A DNA stretch of 64,000 bases from JAJDNH01 sp964552395. GTDB lineage: Bacteria; Acidobacteriota; Thermoanaerobaculia; Thermoanaerobaculales; Sulfomarinibacteraceae. The stretch lies in the NCBI GenBank assembly GCA_964552395.1, contig CAZKGM010000002.1, positions 220,686 to 284,685 of the forward strand, in the 5' to 3' direction. Position 1 is the stretch's first letter, and each line of letters starts with the position of its first letter. The notes beneath the pieces are model-generated. The model had not been told where the DNA came from, made no database searches, and saw nothing but the letters and a program-made list of their open reading frames with translations. A program made the position numbers and the translations under genes. Shown here piece by piece: positions 52,334 through 61,490 of this stretch.

Positions 52334-54243
52334 TTGTAGCTCCTCTGCGTCGGGGTGACCGCCTCGAAGACGAGCGGCTCGATGTGGCGCGCAGGCTCCG
52401 AGCCCTCACCCGTGTACTCCCACACCGCAACGTGCTGGAAGTTCTCATCGTCGCGGAGCGCCTCGCCCTCTTCCGTCTGGTACTCCTCGCGGAAGTGACC
52501 GCCGGCGGACTCCTCGCGAGCCAGAGCGTCCTGAGCTACCAGCTCGCCGAGCTCCAGGAAGTCGGCAACCCGCGCCGCCTTCTCCAGCTCCTGGTTGATC
52601 TCGTTGCCCGAGCCGAGCACCCTGACGTCCTCCCAGAACTGGCCGCGCAGCTCGCGAATCCGTGCGATCGCTTCCTTGAGGCCGGCCTCGCTGCGCCCCA
52701 TGCCGACGTCGTTCCACATGATGTGGCCGAGCTCACGGTGGAAGTGGTCGACGGTCTTGCTGCCGTTGACACCGAGGAGCTTGTCGAGCCGGGCCTGGAC
52801 GCCGGCCATGGCCTCGCGGACCTCCGGAGCGTCGTCGGAAGCGCTCGCGAGCTTCTCCTTTCCGAGGTAGGCGCCGAGGGTATTCGGAATCACGAAGTAG
52901 CCGTCCGCCAGCCCCTGCATCAACGCACTCGCGCCGAGGCGGTTCGCGCCATGGTCGGAGAAGTTCGCCTCTCCGAGCACAAACAGGCCGGGGATCGTGC
53001 TCATGAGGTGGTAGTCGACCCACAGGCCACCCATCGTGTAGTGCGGCGCCGGGTAGATCCGCATCGGGATCTGGTAGGCGTTCTCGCCGGTGATGCGCTC
53101 GTACATGTCGAACAGGTTGCCGTAGCGCTCGCGGATCGTGTCCTCGCCGAGCCGCCGGATGGCATCCGCGAAGTCGAGGTAGACACCGCGTCCGGAGGTG
53201 CCGACGCCGTGGCCCTCGTCGCACCAGTACTTGGCGTTCCGAGAGGCAACGTCGCGCGGCACCATGTTGCCGTAGGCAGGGTACTTCTCTTCGAGGTAGT
53301 AGTTGCGCTCCGCCTCGGGGATGTCGTTCGGCGCCCGCGTCTCGCCCTTCTTTCGCGGCACCCACACCCGGCCGTCGTTGCGCAGCGACTCCGACATCAA
53401 AGTGAGCTTGGACTGGTAGTCACCGGACTGCGGAATGCAGGTCGGGTGGATCTGCATGTAGCAGGGGTTGGCGAAGCCGGCACCGCGACGGTACGCCCGC
53501 CAGATCGCCGTCGTGTTGCACCCCATGGCGTTGGTCGACAGGTAGAAGACGTTGGCGTAGCCGCCGGTAGCCAGAATGACCGCGTCGGCCACGTGGGACT
53601 CGAGCTCGCCAGTGGTCATGTTCCGCGCCACGATGCCGCGCGCCTTGCCGTCGATGACCACGAGGTCCAGCACGTCCATGCGCGCGTGCATCTCCACCTG
53701 CCCGGCCGCTACCTGGCGCGACAGCGCAGAGTAGGCGCCGAGGAGGAGCTGCTGGCCGGTGGCGCCGCGGGCATAGAACGTCCGCGACACCAGCGCGCCG
53801 CCGAAAGTGCGGTTGGACAGGTACCCCGAGTACTCGCGTGCGAACGGTACCCCTTGCGCCACGCACTGGTCGATGATCTGCGAGCTGACCTCGGCCAGAC
53901 GGTAGGTGTTGGCCTCACGGCCGCGGAAGTCGCCACCCTTGATGGTGTCGTAGAAGAGGCGGAACACCGAGTCACCGTCGTTCTGGTAGTTCTTGGTCGC
54001 GTTGATGCCACCCTGCGCGGCGATGCTGTGCGCGCGCCGCGCGCTGTCCTGATAGCAGAACGCCTTGACCTTGTAGCCGAGCTCGGCCAGCGTCGCCGCG
54101 GCCGAGGCGCCGGCCAGCCCGGTGCCCACCACGATGACCGAGTGCTTGCGCTTGTTGGCCGGGCTCAGCAGCGTCACGTGATCACGGAAGCTGGTCCACT
54201 TCGACTCGAGCGGACCGGACGGGATTCGTGCGTCGAGCTTCAT
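52330..54243 (-). CDS. sdhA: Succinate dehydrogenase/fumarate reductase flavoprotein subunit
   Basis: A 637-residue FAD subunit. The dinucleotide fold starts at VVGTGLAGASAA. The covalent FAD His is in RRAHSIAAQGG (about residue 67), and the substrate region HPTCIPQSGDY plus GGLWVDYHLMSTIPGL is conserved. The C-terminal helical domain is complete. Length and wording match the B. subtilis-type (menaquinone-linked) enzymes, which can run either as succinate dehydrogenase or fumarate reductase. It sits between sdhC (16 bases) and sdhB (overlap). Confidence 0.95.
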   Translation of the reverse strand: MKLDARIPSGPLESKWTSFRDHVTLLSPANKRKHSVIVVGTGLAGASAAATLAELGYKVKAFCYQDSARRAHSIAAQGGINATKNYQNDGDSVFRLFYDTIKGGDFRGREANTYRLAEVSSQIIDQCVAQGVPFAREYSGYLSNRTFGGALVSRTFYARGATGQQLLLGAYSALSRQVAAGQVEMHARMDVLDLVVIDGKARGIVARNMTTGELESHVADAVILATGGYANVFYLSTNAMGCNTTAIWRAYRRGAGFANPCYMQIHPTCIPQSGDYQSKLTLMSESLRNDGRVWVPRKKGETRAPNDIPEAERNYYLEEKYPAYGNMVPRDVASRNAKYWCDEGHGVGTSGRGVYLDFADAIRRLGEDTIRERYGNLFDMYERITGENAYQIPMRIYPAPHYTMGGLWVDYHLMSTIPGLFVLGEANFSDHGANRLGASALMQGLADGYFVIPNTLGAYLGKEKLASASDDAPEVREAMAGVQARLDKLLGVNGSKTVDHFHRELGHIMWNDVGMGRSEAGLKEAIARIRELRGQFWEDVRVLGSGNEINQELEKAARVADFLELGELVAQDALAREESAGGHFREEYQTEEGEALRDDENFQHVAVWEYTGEGSEPARHIEPLVFEAVTPTQRSYK

Positions 54244-54259
54244 GTCGTCTCCCCTCCCC

Positions 54260-54922
54260 TCAGTGGACCCAACCCGCGAGGATCGACACGGGTATCGAGA
54301 TGTTGCCGGCAGCGATCGCCACCGCGAACACCAGGGCTGCCCCGCGCCGGTAGGTGTTGAAGCGCGGGTGGTTCAGGCCCAGGGTCTGGAAGAGGCTCCA
54401 GAGGCCGTGGTAGAGGTGGAACGCCAACATGAGGTTGGCGATGATGTAGGTCAGCGCTACGGGCCACAGCTGAAAGCCTGCGACCACATTGTGGTAGACA
54501 TCGTGCTCGATGAACTGGCCGGGAAGGATGTTGCCGGTGGTCAGGTGCAGGATGTGGAAGACCACGAACGCCAGGATGATGGGTCCACTCCACACCATCG
54601 TCCGTGCCGCATAGTCGGTGGCGATGTCCACCTTGACACGGTACTTGACGGGCCGTGCCGAGCGGCTCCTCAGCCACACCTGCACCGCCGCGATGATGTG
54701 GACGAGAACGCACAACGACAGCACGATCCGCGCCGGCCACAGGACCTCCAGCGCATTGTCGTGCAGCAGCTTCGAGTACGCGTTCAGGCGTGCGGGTCCG
54801 ATGTAGATCTGCATGTTCCCGAGCATGTGGACCAGCACGAAGCCGAAGAGTATGACCCCGGTGACCGCCATCAGGATCTTCTTGCCGATCGTCGAGCCGT
54901 AAAAAGACTGGGTTGAGCTCAT
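54260..54922 (-). CDS. sdhC: Succinate dehydrogenase cytochrome b558 subunit
   Basis: A 220-residue membrane subunit with five hydrophobic spans and no separate sdhD, which is the type B (B. subtilis SdhC/FrdC) design carrying two hemes b. Candidate heme His residues lie in VLVHMLGN, VLVHIIAA, VVFHILH and LAFHLYHGL. It starts the sdhCAB operon and is divergent from hemA across a 225-bp gap. Confidence 0.88.
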   Translation of the reverse strand: MSSTQSFYGSTIGKKILMAVTGVILFGFVLVHMLGNMQIYIGPARLNAYSKLLHDNALEVLWPARIVLSLCVLVHIIAAVQVWLRSRSARPVKYRVKVDIATDYAARTMVWSGPIILAFVVFHILHLTTGNILPGQFIEHDVYHNVVAGFQLWPVALTYIIANLMLAFHLYHGLWSLFQTLGLNHPRFNTYRRGAALVFAVAIAAGNISIPVSILAGWVH

Positions 54923-55147
54923 GACCGATTCCGACCCCTCCTTCCCCGCAGTACATCGACAGACGAGGCTGCGTTCGCCGAACCGTACCCCTTTGTGAAG
55001 AAAATTTCAAGGTCCGGCGACCACCCTCCAGCCGGTGCAGTCTGCCAGGCGGCGAGACGCCCCTTCCTCACCGCTGCCAGCTGGGTTTTACCTTCTTGTG
55101 ACTGCAAACGGCTTACATGTCGCGTATGATCGCGCGGGGGGTGCGTA

Positions 55148-56464
55148 TTGGACCGCATAGGGGTGGTGGGGACGAGCTACCGCACCACGAACGTTGACCG
55201 GCTCGCGGCCGCCGCGCTGCCGGCCGACTTCAGCCACCAAAACCTGGTCGAGCTGGCCGGGCTGGCGGGCTTCGATGAGCTCGTCTACCTCGGAACCTGC
55301 AACCGGGTCGAGTTCTACTTCCGCTCGGACACCGTCAACGACCCCGTATCCACCCTCTTCCACCTCCGTCACACCCTGGCCGACCTGACCGACGGTGCCT
55401 CCCAGCTGCCTGCCGACGATGAGCTCTACATGCAAAGGGGGGAAGCCGCCGTTCGCCACATCTTCCGTGTCGCCGCGGCCCTCGACTCCATGATGGTCGG
55501 CGAGGCGCAGATCGTCGGCCAGATCAAGCAGGCGCACGAGGTTGCGCACGGAGCACAGCTGCTCGGAGGAGTCCTCGACCAGGCCTTCCACGAGGCGTTC
55601 CATCTGGCAAAGCGCATTCGCACCGAGACGGAGCTCACACGGCGGCCGGTATCACTGGTGACGCTGGTCGAGCGCAAGCTCAACGACCACCTGCTGTCGA
55701 CCTCCGCCCCGGCGCTTGTCCTCGGCGCCGGAGAGATGGCCGGGCAGGCGCTGCGGCTGATCCGCGCTGCGGACTCCGAGCGACGCGTCCTCATCGCCAA
55801 CCGCTCGCCCGAGCGGGCGCAGGAGCTGGCGCACGGCGACGAGAACTCTTACCCGCTGACCCTTGACTCGCTGTCCCTGGAGCCGCCGCGGGTCGGTCTC
55901 GTGGTTGCCGCCACCTCTTCGCGGGAGCTCCTGCTGACCGCGCAGCACGTGGCGGCGATGCGGGAACGACTGCCCGCAGACGAGGGGATGCTCCTCATCG
56001 ACCTCGCCATGCCGCCCAACCTCGATCCCGCAGCGTCCCGGCTCGACGGAGTGGACCTGGTGGGGATCGAGGGCATGCGAGCCGAGGCGGAGCGCAACCG
56101 CACGCTGCGCTTGCAGGAGATGGACCGATGTGACGCCCTGGTCGAGCACCAGATCGTCATCCTGCGCCGACGTCTCCTCGACCGGTCGCTGTCGCCGGTC
56201 GCGCGCAGCCTCCATCAGGCGTTCTCGGACCTCGCCGAGCGCGCGGTGCAGCACGCTCTGGGAAAGGACCTGAGTCACCTCGAAGAGGCGGACCGCGTGG
56301 CGGTGGAGAAGCTGACGGCGGGGCTGGTGAAGCGGCTCGTCCAGGTTCCTCTCCGCGGCCTCAAGGGGGTCGCCTGGGACTACTCGAGCGGTGCCTTGGA
56401 GAGCTTCGAGAAGAGCTTGAGCGAGGGACCTCCGGGTCCGGACGAGAAGGAGAAGAAGAAGTGA
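55148..56464 (+). CDS. hemA: Glutamyl-tRNA reductase
   Basis: NADPH-dependent first step of C5 heme synthesis, converting glutamyl-tRNA to glutamate-1-semialdehyde. 438 residues. The catalytic Cys is in LGTCNRVEFY (about residue 53). GEAQIVGQIKQA and the NADPH fold LVLGAGEMAGQAL are conserved, and a C-terminal dimerisation helix is present. The start is TTG at 55148, preceded by a GGGGGG ribosome site. The next gene, hemC, begins in its last four bases (GTGA). Confidence 0.94.
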   Translation: MDRIGVVGTSYRTTNVDRLAAAALPADFSHQNLVELAGLAGFDELVYLGTCNRVEFYFRSDTVNDPVSTLFHLRHTLADLTDGASQLPADDELYMQRGEAAVRHIFRVAAALDSMMVGEAQIVGQIKQAHEVAHGAQLLGGVLDQAFHEAFHLAKRIRTETELTRRPVSLVTLVERKLNDHLLSTSAPALVLGAGEMAGQALRLIRAADSERRVLIANRSPERAQELAHGDENSYPLTLDSLSLEPPRVGLVVAATSSRELLLTAQHVAAMRERLPADEGMLLIDLAMPPNLDPAASRLDGVDLVGIEGMRAEAERNRTLRLQEMDRCDALVEHQIVILRRRLLDRSLSPVARSLHQAFSDLAERAVQHALGKDLSHLEEADRVAVEKLTAGLVKRLVQVPLRGLKGVAWDYSSGALESFEKSLSEGPPGPDEKEKKK

Positions 56465-57405
56465 CCGAAGCGCCCAAGCTCCGTATCGGCACCCGTGGAT
56501 CGGACCTCGCACTGTGGCAGGCGAGACGTGTCTCTGAGCTCGTCGAGGAGCGCCTCGGCGCCACCTGCGAGCTCATCGTCATCCAGACCAAGGGCGACCA
56601 AATCCAGAACGTCGCGTTCCAGAAGATGGAAGGCAAGGGCTTCTTCACCAAGGAGCTGCAGGTCGCTCTGCTCGAGCAACGCGTGGATCTCGTGGTCCAC
56701 TCCCTGAAGGACCTGCCGACCGAGGAGCCGGACGGGCTCACGGTCGCCGCCATCCCCGAGCGCACGACCTCTGCCGATCTCCTGCTCGCCCGCAAGGCCT
56801 CTCTCACCCCCTCGGCTGCCGATCCGCTCGGCCTCCCGCGGGAGGCAAGGCTCGGTACGTCGTCCCTGCGGCGGGCCGCCCAGGTCCTGGCGCTACGACC
56901 CGACCTCCAGCTGGCGGCGCTACGTGGCAACGTCCCGACCCGGGTGCGCAAGCTCCGCGAGGGCCGGTATGACGCCATCGTTGTCGCCGCAGCGGGCGTC
57001 GGACGCCTCGAGCTCGACCTCGCCGACCTCGACGCCAGAGAGCTCGCACCGGAGGTAATGTTGCCGGCGCCCGGACAGGGTGCGCTGGCCATCGAGACTC
57101 GCACCGCCGACCCGGTGCGAGAGCGCCTCGCCACCCTCCACGACGAAGCTGCCGCTCGTTGTGTCGGCGCCGAGCGAGAGCTCCTCGACCTCCTCGGAGG
57201 CGGTTGCCATCTCCCCCTCGGCTGCCTGGCCACGGTCGAGGCAGACGGCGGAATCCGTCTCCAGGCCGTCCTCGGCGAGGTTGACGAGAACATCACCCGC
57301 AGCCGCGTGGCCCGCGTCGGCGCCGTGGCGCCGACCCCCGGCGGGGCGGCCCGAGCGTGCTACGAGGCCCTCTGCCTCGCACTGCCGGAGGTGGCAGAGG
57401 CATGA
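56461..57405 (+). CDS. hemC: Porphobilinogen deaminase (hydroxymethylbilane synthase)
   Basis: Joins four porphobilinogens into hydroxymethylbilane. 314 residues. IGTRGSDLALWQA opens the protein, VHSLKDLP carries the catalytic Asp-region Lys, and the dipyrromethane cofactor Cys is in LGGGCHLPLG (about residue 249). GTG start overlaps the hemA stop; its own TGA overlaps the hemD ATG. Both overlaps imply translational coupling. Confidence 0.95.
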   Translation: MTEAPKLRIGTRGSDLALWQARRVSELVEERLGATCELIVIQTKGDQIQNVAFQKMEGKGFFTKELQVALLEQRVDLVVHSLKDLPTEEPDGLTVAAIPERTTSADLLLARKASLTPSAADPLGLPREARLGTSSLRRAAQVLALRPDLQLAALRGNVPTRVRKLREGRYDAIVVAAAGVGRLELDLADLDARELAPEVMLPAPGQGALAIETRTADPVRERLATLHDEAAARCVGAERELLDLLGGGCHLPLGCLATVEADGGIRLQAVLGEVDENITRSRVARVGAVAPTPGGAARACYEALCLALPEVAEA

Positions 57406-58139
57406 CCCGCCACGTCCTCATCACGCGCAGCCGCGAGGACTCCAAGCGGCTCCAGGAGCTGGTGGCCGGGTGCGACCTGCTCATCCGGCCCTACCCCGTA
57501 CTCCGCTTCGAGCCCGTCGACGACACCGCCGGCTGGAAGGCCGCGTTAGCTTCGGGGGCACTCGCAGCCGGCTCCTCCGCACCCGACCGCCGCCTTCTTC
57601 TCGCCTCGCCCCGTGCACCGCGACCGCTGATCGAGATAGCTCGCCAGCACGGCGCCGACGACGTGCTGCTCTGGCCGGCAGCCGCGGTCGGCCCCGGCAC
57701 GGCGGCCGCGGCGCGCGAGGCCGGGCTCACCGTCGACGTCACCGGTCCCGGCATCGGCGAGGATCTGGCGCGACTGCTTACAGGGCGCCTGCAGCGTCCG
57801 TCGACCTTCCTGTTCGCCTGCGGCAAGAACCGTCGCCGGGAGTTGACCGATACCTTAACCGCCGCCGGCCATACCGTCCTGCCGGTCATCGTCTACCGCA
57901 TGCGGCAGACGCCGCCGCGGGAGCTGCCGCCACTCGGCCCCCGGGTCGACGCAGTCGTCCTGACCTCTCCCAGAGCGGCCCGGTTCTACCTCGAGAGCAT
58001 CGGCGGGCGACCGCTGACATGCCCGCACTGGGCGCTCGGACCCACAACACGAGACGCCGCCGGCGCACTCGGCATCGACTGCCAGATCCCGCCGCGGCCG
58101 GACCTTGAATCCCTAGCGGAGGAGCTATGCAAGAGCTGA
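57402..58139 (+). CDS. hemD: Uroporphyrinogen-III synthase
   Basis: Cyclises hydroxymethylbilane with ring D inversion. 245 residues. The family is poorly conserved, but RHVLITRSREDSKRL at the N-terminus, FACGKNRRRELTDTL and VVLTSPRAARFYLE near the C-terminus are typical. Position between hemC and hemB with overlaps on both sides (4 and 13 bases) makes the call secure. Confidence 0.9.
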   Translation: MTRHVLITRSREDSKRLQELVAGCDLLIRPYPVLRFEPVDDTAGWKAALASGALAAGSSAPDRRLLLASPRAPRPLIEIARQHGADDVLLWPAAAVGPGTAAAAREAGLTVDVTGPGIGEDLARLLTGRLQRPSTFLFACGKNRRRELTDTLTAAGHTVLPVIVYRMRQTPPRELPPLGPRVDAVVLTSPRAARFYLESIGGRPLTCPHWALGPTTRDAAGALGIDCQIPPRPDLESLAEELCKS

Positions 58140-59110
58140 TCACCCGTCCCCGACGCCTGCGCGCGAGCGCCGTCATTCGCGACCTCGTGGCCGAGGCGCG
58201 CCTCGACTCCGGCATGCTGGTGCAGCCCCACTTCGTGGTCCCGGGAGAGGCAATCTCCGAGGAAATCGAAGCCATGCCCGGCATCGAGCACCAGTCGGTG
58301 GATCGCCTGCTGCGGACGGTCGCGTCCGACCTCGAGCTCGGGATCCGCAGCCTTCTCTTGTTCGGCCTGCCCGAGGACGGCGACAAGGCGCCGGACGGCC
58401 GCGCGGCGTACGCCAGCGACGCCGCGGTGCCGCGAGCGGTCGCGGCTCTCAAGGAGCGCTTCGGCGACCGTCTGGCGGTAATGACCGACGTCTGCCTGTG
58501 CGCCTACACCGATCACGGCCACTGCGGCCTGATTCGCGAAGGCCGCATCGACAATGACTCCACGCTCCCGCATCTCGCCCGCATGGCCCTCGGGCATGCG
58601 AAGGCCGGCGCCGACGTGGTGGCTCCCTCGGACATGATGGACGGCCGGATCGCGGCGATCCGCGAGGCCCTCGACGGCGACGGGCTCGTCGAGACCGCCA
58701 TCATGTCGTACTCGGTGAAGTACGCCTCCGCCTACTACGGCCCGTTCCGTGAGGCGGCGCACTCGGCCCCCGCGCAGGGCGACCGCCGCTCCTACCAGAT
58801 GGACGCGCGCAACCGGCGCGAGGCACTGCTCGAGGCCGAGCTCGACATCGGCGAGGGCGCGGACATCCTGATGGTGAAGCCGGCGCTTGCCTACCTCGAC
58901 GTCGTCGCCGATCTTCGCCAGGCGTTCTCGCAGCCGCTGGCGGTCTACAACGTGTCGGGCGAGTACTCGATGGTCAAAGCCGCAGCCGCCCGCGGGTGGG
59001 TGGACGAACAGGCTGTCGTGCTCGAGAACTGGCACGCCTTCCGGCGCGCCGGCGCCGACATCATCATCACCTACCACGGCCGACAGGCGCTCCGGGAAGG
59101 CTGGCTGTGA
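58127..59110 (+). CDS. hemB: Delta-aminolevulinic acid dehydratase (porphobilinogen synthase)
   Basis: Condenses two aminolevulinic acids to porphobilinogen. 327 residues. The two active-site lysines lie in SYSVKYASAYYGPF and LMVKPALAYLD. The DVCLCAYTDHGHCG segment has the three cysteines of the zinc-dependent class, so catalytic zinc rather than magnesium is expected. The last bases overlap the hemL GTG. Confidence 0.96.
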   Translation: MQELITRPRRLRASAVIRDLVAEARLDSGMLVQPHFVVPGEAISEEIEAMPGIEHQSVDRLLRTVASDLELGIRSLLLFGLPEDGDKAPDGRAAYASDAAVPRAVAALKERFGDRLAVMTDVCLCAYTDHGHCGLIREGRIDNDSTLPHLARMALGHAKAGADVVAPSDMMDGRIAAIREALDGDGLVETAIMSYSVKYASAYYGPFREAAHSAPAQGDRRSYQMDARNRREALLEAELDIGEGADILMVKPALAYLDVVADLRQAFSQPLAVYNVSGEYSMVKAAAARGWVDEQAVVLENWHAFRRAGADIIITYHGRQALREGWL

Positions 59111-60411
59111 GCGCCGGGCCGAAATCCCGCGAGCTGTATCGCCGCGCCTGCGAGCTGATGCCTGCCGGCGTCAGCTCACCCGTTCGTGCCTTCGGCAGTG
59201 TCGGCGGTGGTCCGCTCTTTTACGCCTCCGGCGGCGGCTGCCACTTCACCGACGTCGACGGACGCCGCTTCATCGACTATGTCGGTTCGTGGGGCCCACT
59301 TATCCTCGGCCACGCTCACCCGGAGGTGGTCGAGGCAGTGACGATGGCCGCCCGCAAAGGCCTGTCGTACGGCGCGCCGTGCGAGCACGAGATCGAGCTC
59401 GCCGAGCTCATGATCGGCGCCGTCCCGCACCTCGAGATGGTGCGCTTCGTATCCTCCGGCACGGAAGCGGTGATGTCGGCCATCCGCCTCGCGCGCGGCG
59501 TCACCGGCCGCGACGACATCGTCAAGTTCACCGGCTGCTACCACGGTCACGCTGACCACATGCTGGTCGCCGCCGGCTCCGGCCTCGCCACCTTCGGCAC
59601 CCCATCCTCTGCCGGCGTGCCCGCTTCCTTTGCGGAGCACACGATCGTGCTCCCCCTCGATGACGAGACGGCGCTGGAGAGGATCTTCAGCGAACGGGGA
59701 AGCTCGATCGCGGCCGTCATCATCGAGGGCATTCCCGCCAACTCCGGGCTCCTGGTGCAGCGGGACGAGCTCCTCCACCGGCTGCGCGGGTTGTGCGACG
59801 AGCACGGCGCCCTCCTGATTCTCGACGAGGTCATCACCGGGTTTCGGATCGGCCCGGGCGGCGCCGCCGCGCGCTACGGTGTAGTCCCAGACCTGGCCAC
59901 CTATGGAAAGGTGATCGGCGGCGGCATGCCTGTCGGGGCCTACGGCGGTCGCCGCGACCTGATGCAGCAGCTGGCACCACTCGGCCCCGTCTACCAGGCG
60001 GGGACGCTGTCCGGCAACCCGGTGGCGATGGCCGCCGGTGCGGCAACGCTGCGTCACTTGCTGGCCGACGGCGGCGCCGCCTACGCCCGCCTCGAGGAGC
60101 TCGGCTCGCGCCTTCAGGAGGGGATCGAGCGGGTCTTCGACGAGGCCGGCACCTCCTGGTCGGTGGCCCGTGCCGGCTCGATCCTGTGGATGTCGCTGCA
60201 GGAGGGGGAGACGCCGCGCCGATTCGAGGACATCCGGCCCGAGGCCGCCGGAATCTACGCCCGCCTGCACGGCGCCCTGCTCGAACGCGGCGTCTACCTG
60301 GCGCCGTCGGCCTACGAGGTGGCTTTCGTCTCCCTCGCCCATGACGAGGACGTGATCGACGACACGATCAAGGCCTTCGGCGAGGCGGTCAGGGAAATAT
60401 CTACAGGATGA
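59107..60411 (+). CDS. hemL: Glutamate-1-semialdehyde 2,1-aminomutase
   Basis: PLP aminomutase of 434 residues that turns glutamate-1-semialdehyde into aminolevulinic acid. N-terminal MPAGVSSPVRAF is diagnostic. The PLP Lys is in ATYGKVIGGGMPVGAY, and HGHADHMLVAAGSG is also conserved. GTG start at 59107 overlaps the hemB stop as GTGA. With hemA it confirms the C5 route. It ends 41 bases before hemE. Confidence 0.95.
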   Translation: MSAGPKSRELYRRACELMPAGVSSPVRAFGSVGGGPLFYASGGGCHFTDVDGRRFIDYVGSWGPLILGHAHPEVVEAVTMAARKGLSYGAPCEHEIELAELMIGAVPHLEMVRFVSSGTEAVMSAIRLARGVTGRDDIVKFTGCYHGHADHMLVAAGSGLATFGTPSSAGVPASFAEHTIVLPLDDETALERIFSERGSSIAAVIIEGIPANSGLLVQRDELLHRLRGLCDEHGALLILDEVITGFRIGPGGAAARYGVVPDLATYGKVIGGGMPVGAYGGRRDLMQQLAPLGPVYQAGTLSGNPVAMAAGAATLRHLLADGGAAYARLEELGSRLQEGIERVFDEAGTSWSVARAGSILWMSLQEGETPRRFEDIRPEAAGIYARLHGALLERGVYLAPSAYEVAFVSLAHDEDVIDDTIKAFGEAVREISTG

Positions 60412-60452
60412 CGTGATTATCTGAAACGTTGAGCTGCCTGCTCAGGGGGAAC

Positions 60453-61490
60453 ATGAAGCCTGCGACAGCCACCACCAACCGACTTCTCGACGCCTGCTAC
60501 CGCCGCCCCGTCGACCGGCCACCGGTCTGGGTGATGCGCCAGGCGGGAAGGTACCTGCCGGAGTACCGCGAGGTGCGCAAGCGGGCGGGAGACTTTCTGA
60601 CCCTTTGCCGTACCCCCGAGCTCGCCGCCGAGGTCACGCTGCAGCCGGTGCGTCGGTTCGGTCTCGACGGCGCAATCGTCTTCTCCGACATCCTCACACC
60701 GCTGGTACCGATGGGGATCGACCTCACGTTCTCTCCAGCGCCGCACATCTCGAACCCCGTCCGTACTGCGGAGGATGCCGACCGGCTCGCGCTGCCGCGG
60801 CCGTGGCACGGAACCGAGTTCCTCGACCAGACACTCGAGCGGGTACGCACCCAGCTGGACCCAGGCGTCGCACTGATCGGCTTCTGCGGCGCGCCGTGGA
60901 CACTCGCAACCTATCTCATCGAGGGCACAACGTCGCGCTCGTTCACCAAGGTCAAGGGGTTCGCGTTGCAACAGCCGGCAGCCTTCGCCCGCCTTCTCGA
61001 CCTGGTTGCCGACGGCATGGCCGCGTATCTCCGCAGCCAAATCGAGCACGGCGCACAGGTCGTGCAGGTCTTCGACTCCTGGGTGGGTGCTCTCGGCGCC
61101 GCCGATGCCCGGCGCTGGGCCCTGGCCCCAGCCCGCCGGCTGCTCGAGCAGCTCGACGGCCTCGGCGTGCCGCGGATCTACTTCGCCAACGGCGGTTCCC
61201 ACCTATTGCCCGATCTCGCCGGGATGCCGTGCGAGGTGATCGGCCTCGACTGGCGCGCCGACCTCGCTGCAGCAGCCGACACCCTCCCCGACCACGCCCT
61301 GCAGGGAAACCTCGATCCAGGCCTGCTCATGGGGCCTGTCGACGTCATCCGCGAGCGTACGCTCGAGATGCTGCGCACAGCGCCACGCACGGGCTACATC
61401 GCCAACCTCGGGCACGGCATCACCCCCGATGTCCCGGTGAGCCACATGGCCGCCTTCGTTCGTACCGTGCAGGAGCTTCGTCATGCCTGA
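60453..61490 (+). CDS. hemE: Uroporphyrinogen decarboxylase
   Basis: Removes four carboxyls from uroporphyrinogen III to give coproporphyrinogen III. 345 residues. PPVWVMRQAGRYLPEYR is the N-terminal signature with the substrate-binding Arg pair, and GFCGAPWTLATYLIEG is the second. The conserved C-terminal segment NLGHGITPDVP is intact. ATG 60453 has GGGGGA five bases upstream. It overlaps hemN by eight bases. Confidence 0.96.
   Translation: MKPATATTNRLLDACYRRPVDRPPVWVMRQAGRYLPEYREVRKRAGDFLTLCRTPELAAEVTLQPVRRFGLDGAIVFSDILTPLVPMGIDLTFSPAPHISNPVRTAEDADRLALPRPWHGTEFLDQTLERVRTQLDPGVALIGFCGAPWTLATYLIEGTTSRSFTKVKGFALQQPAAFARLLDLVADGMAAYLRSQIEHGAQVVQVFDSWVGALGAADARRWALAPARRLLEQLDGLGVPRIYFANGGSHLLPDLAGMPCEVIGLDWRADLAAAADTLPDHALQGNLDPGLLMGPVDVIRERTLEMLRTAPRTGYIANLGHGITPDVPVSHMAAFVRTVQELRHA

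Noticed and set aside
52384..54360. Long open frame on the plus strand opposite sdhA
   Set aside because: Antisense shadow of a strongly conserved gene in high-GC DNA; its composition is Arg/Val/Leu rich with no domain, and it has no ribosome site.
55125..55130. TATGAT as -10 box for hemA
   Set aside because: No acceptable -35 at 16-18 bases and the implied leader would be only about 10 bases, too short for the ribosome site.
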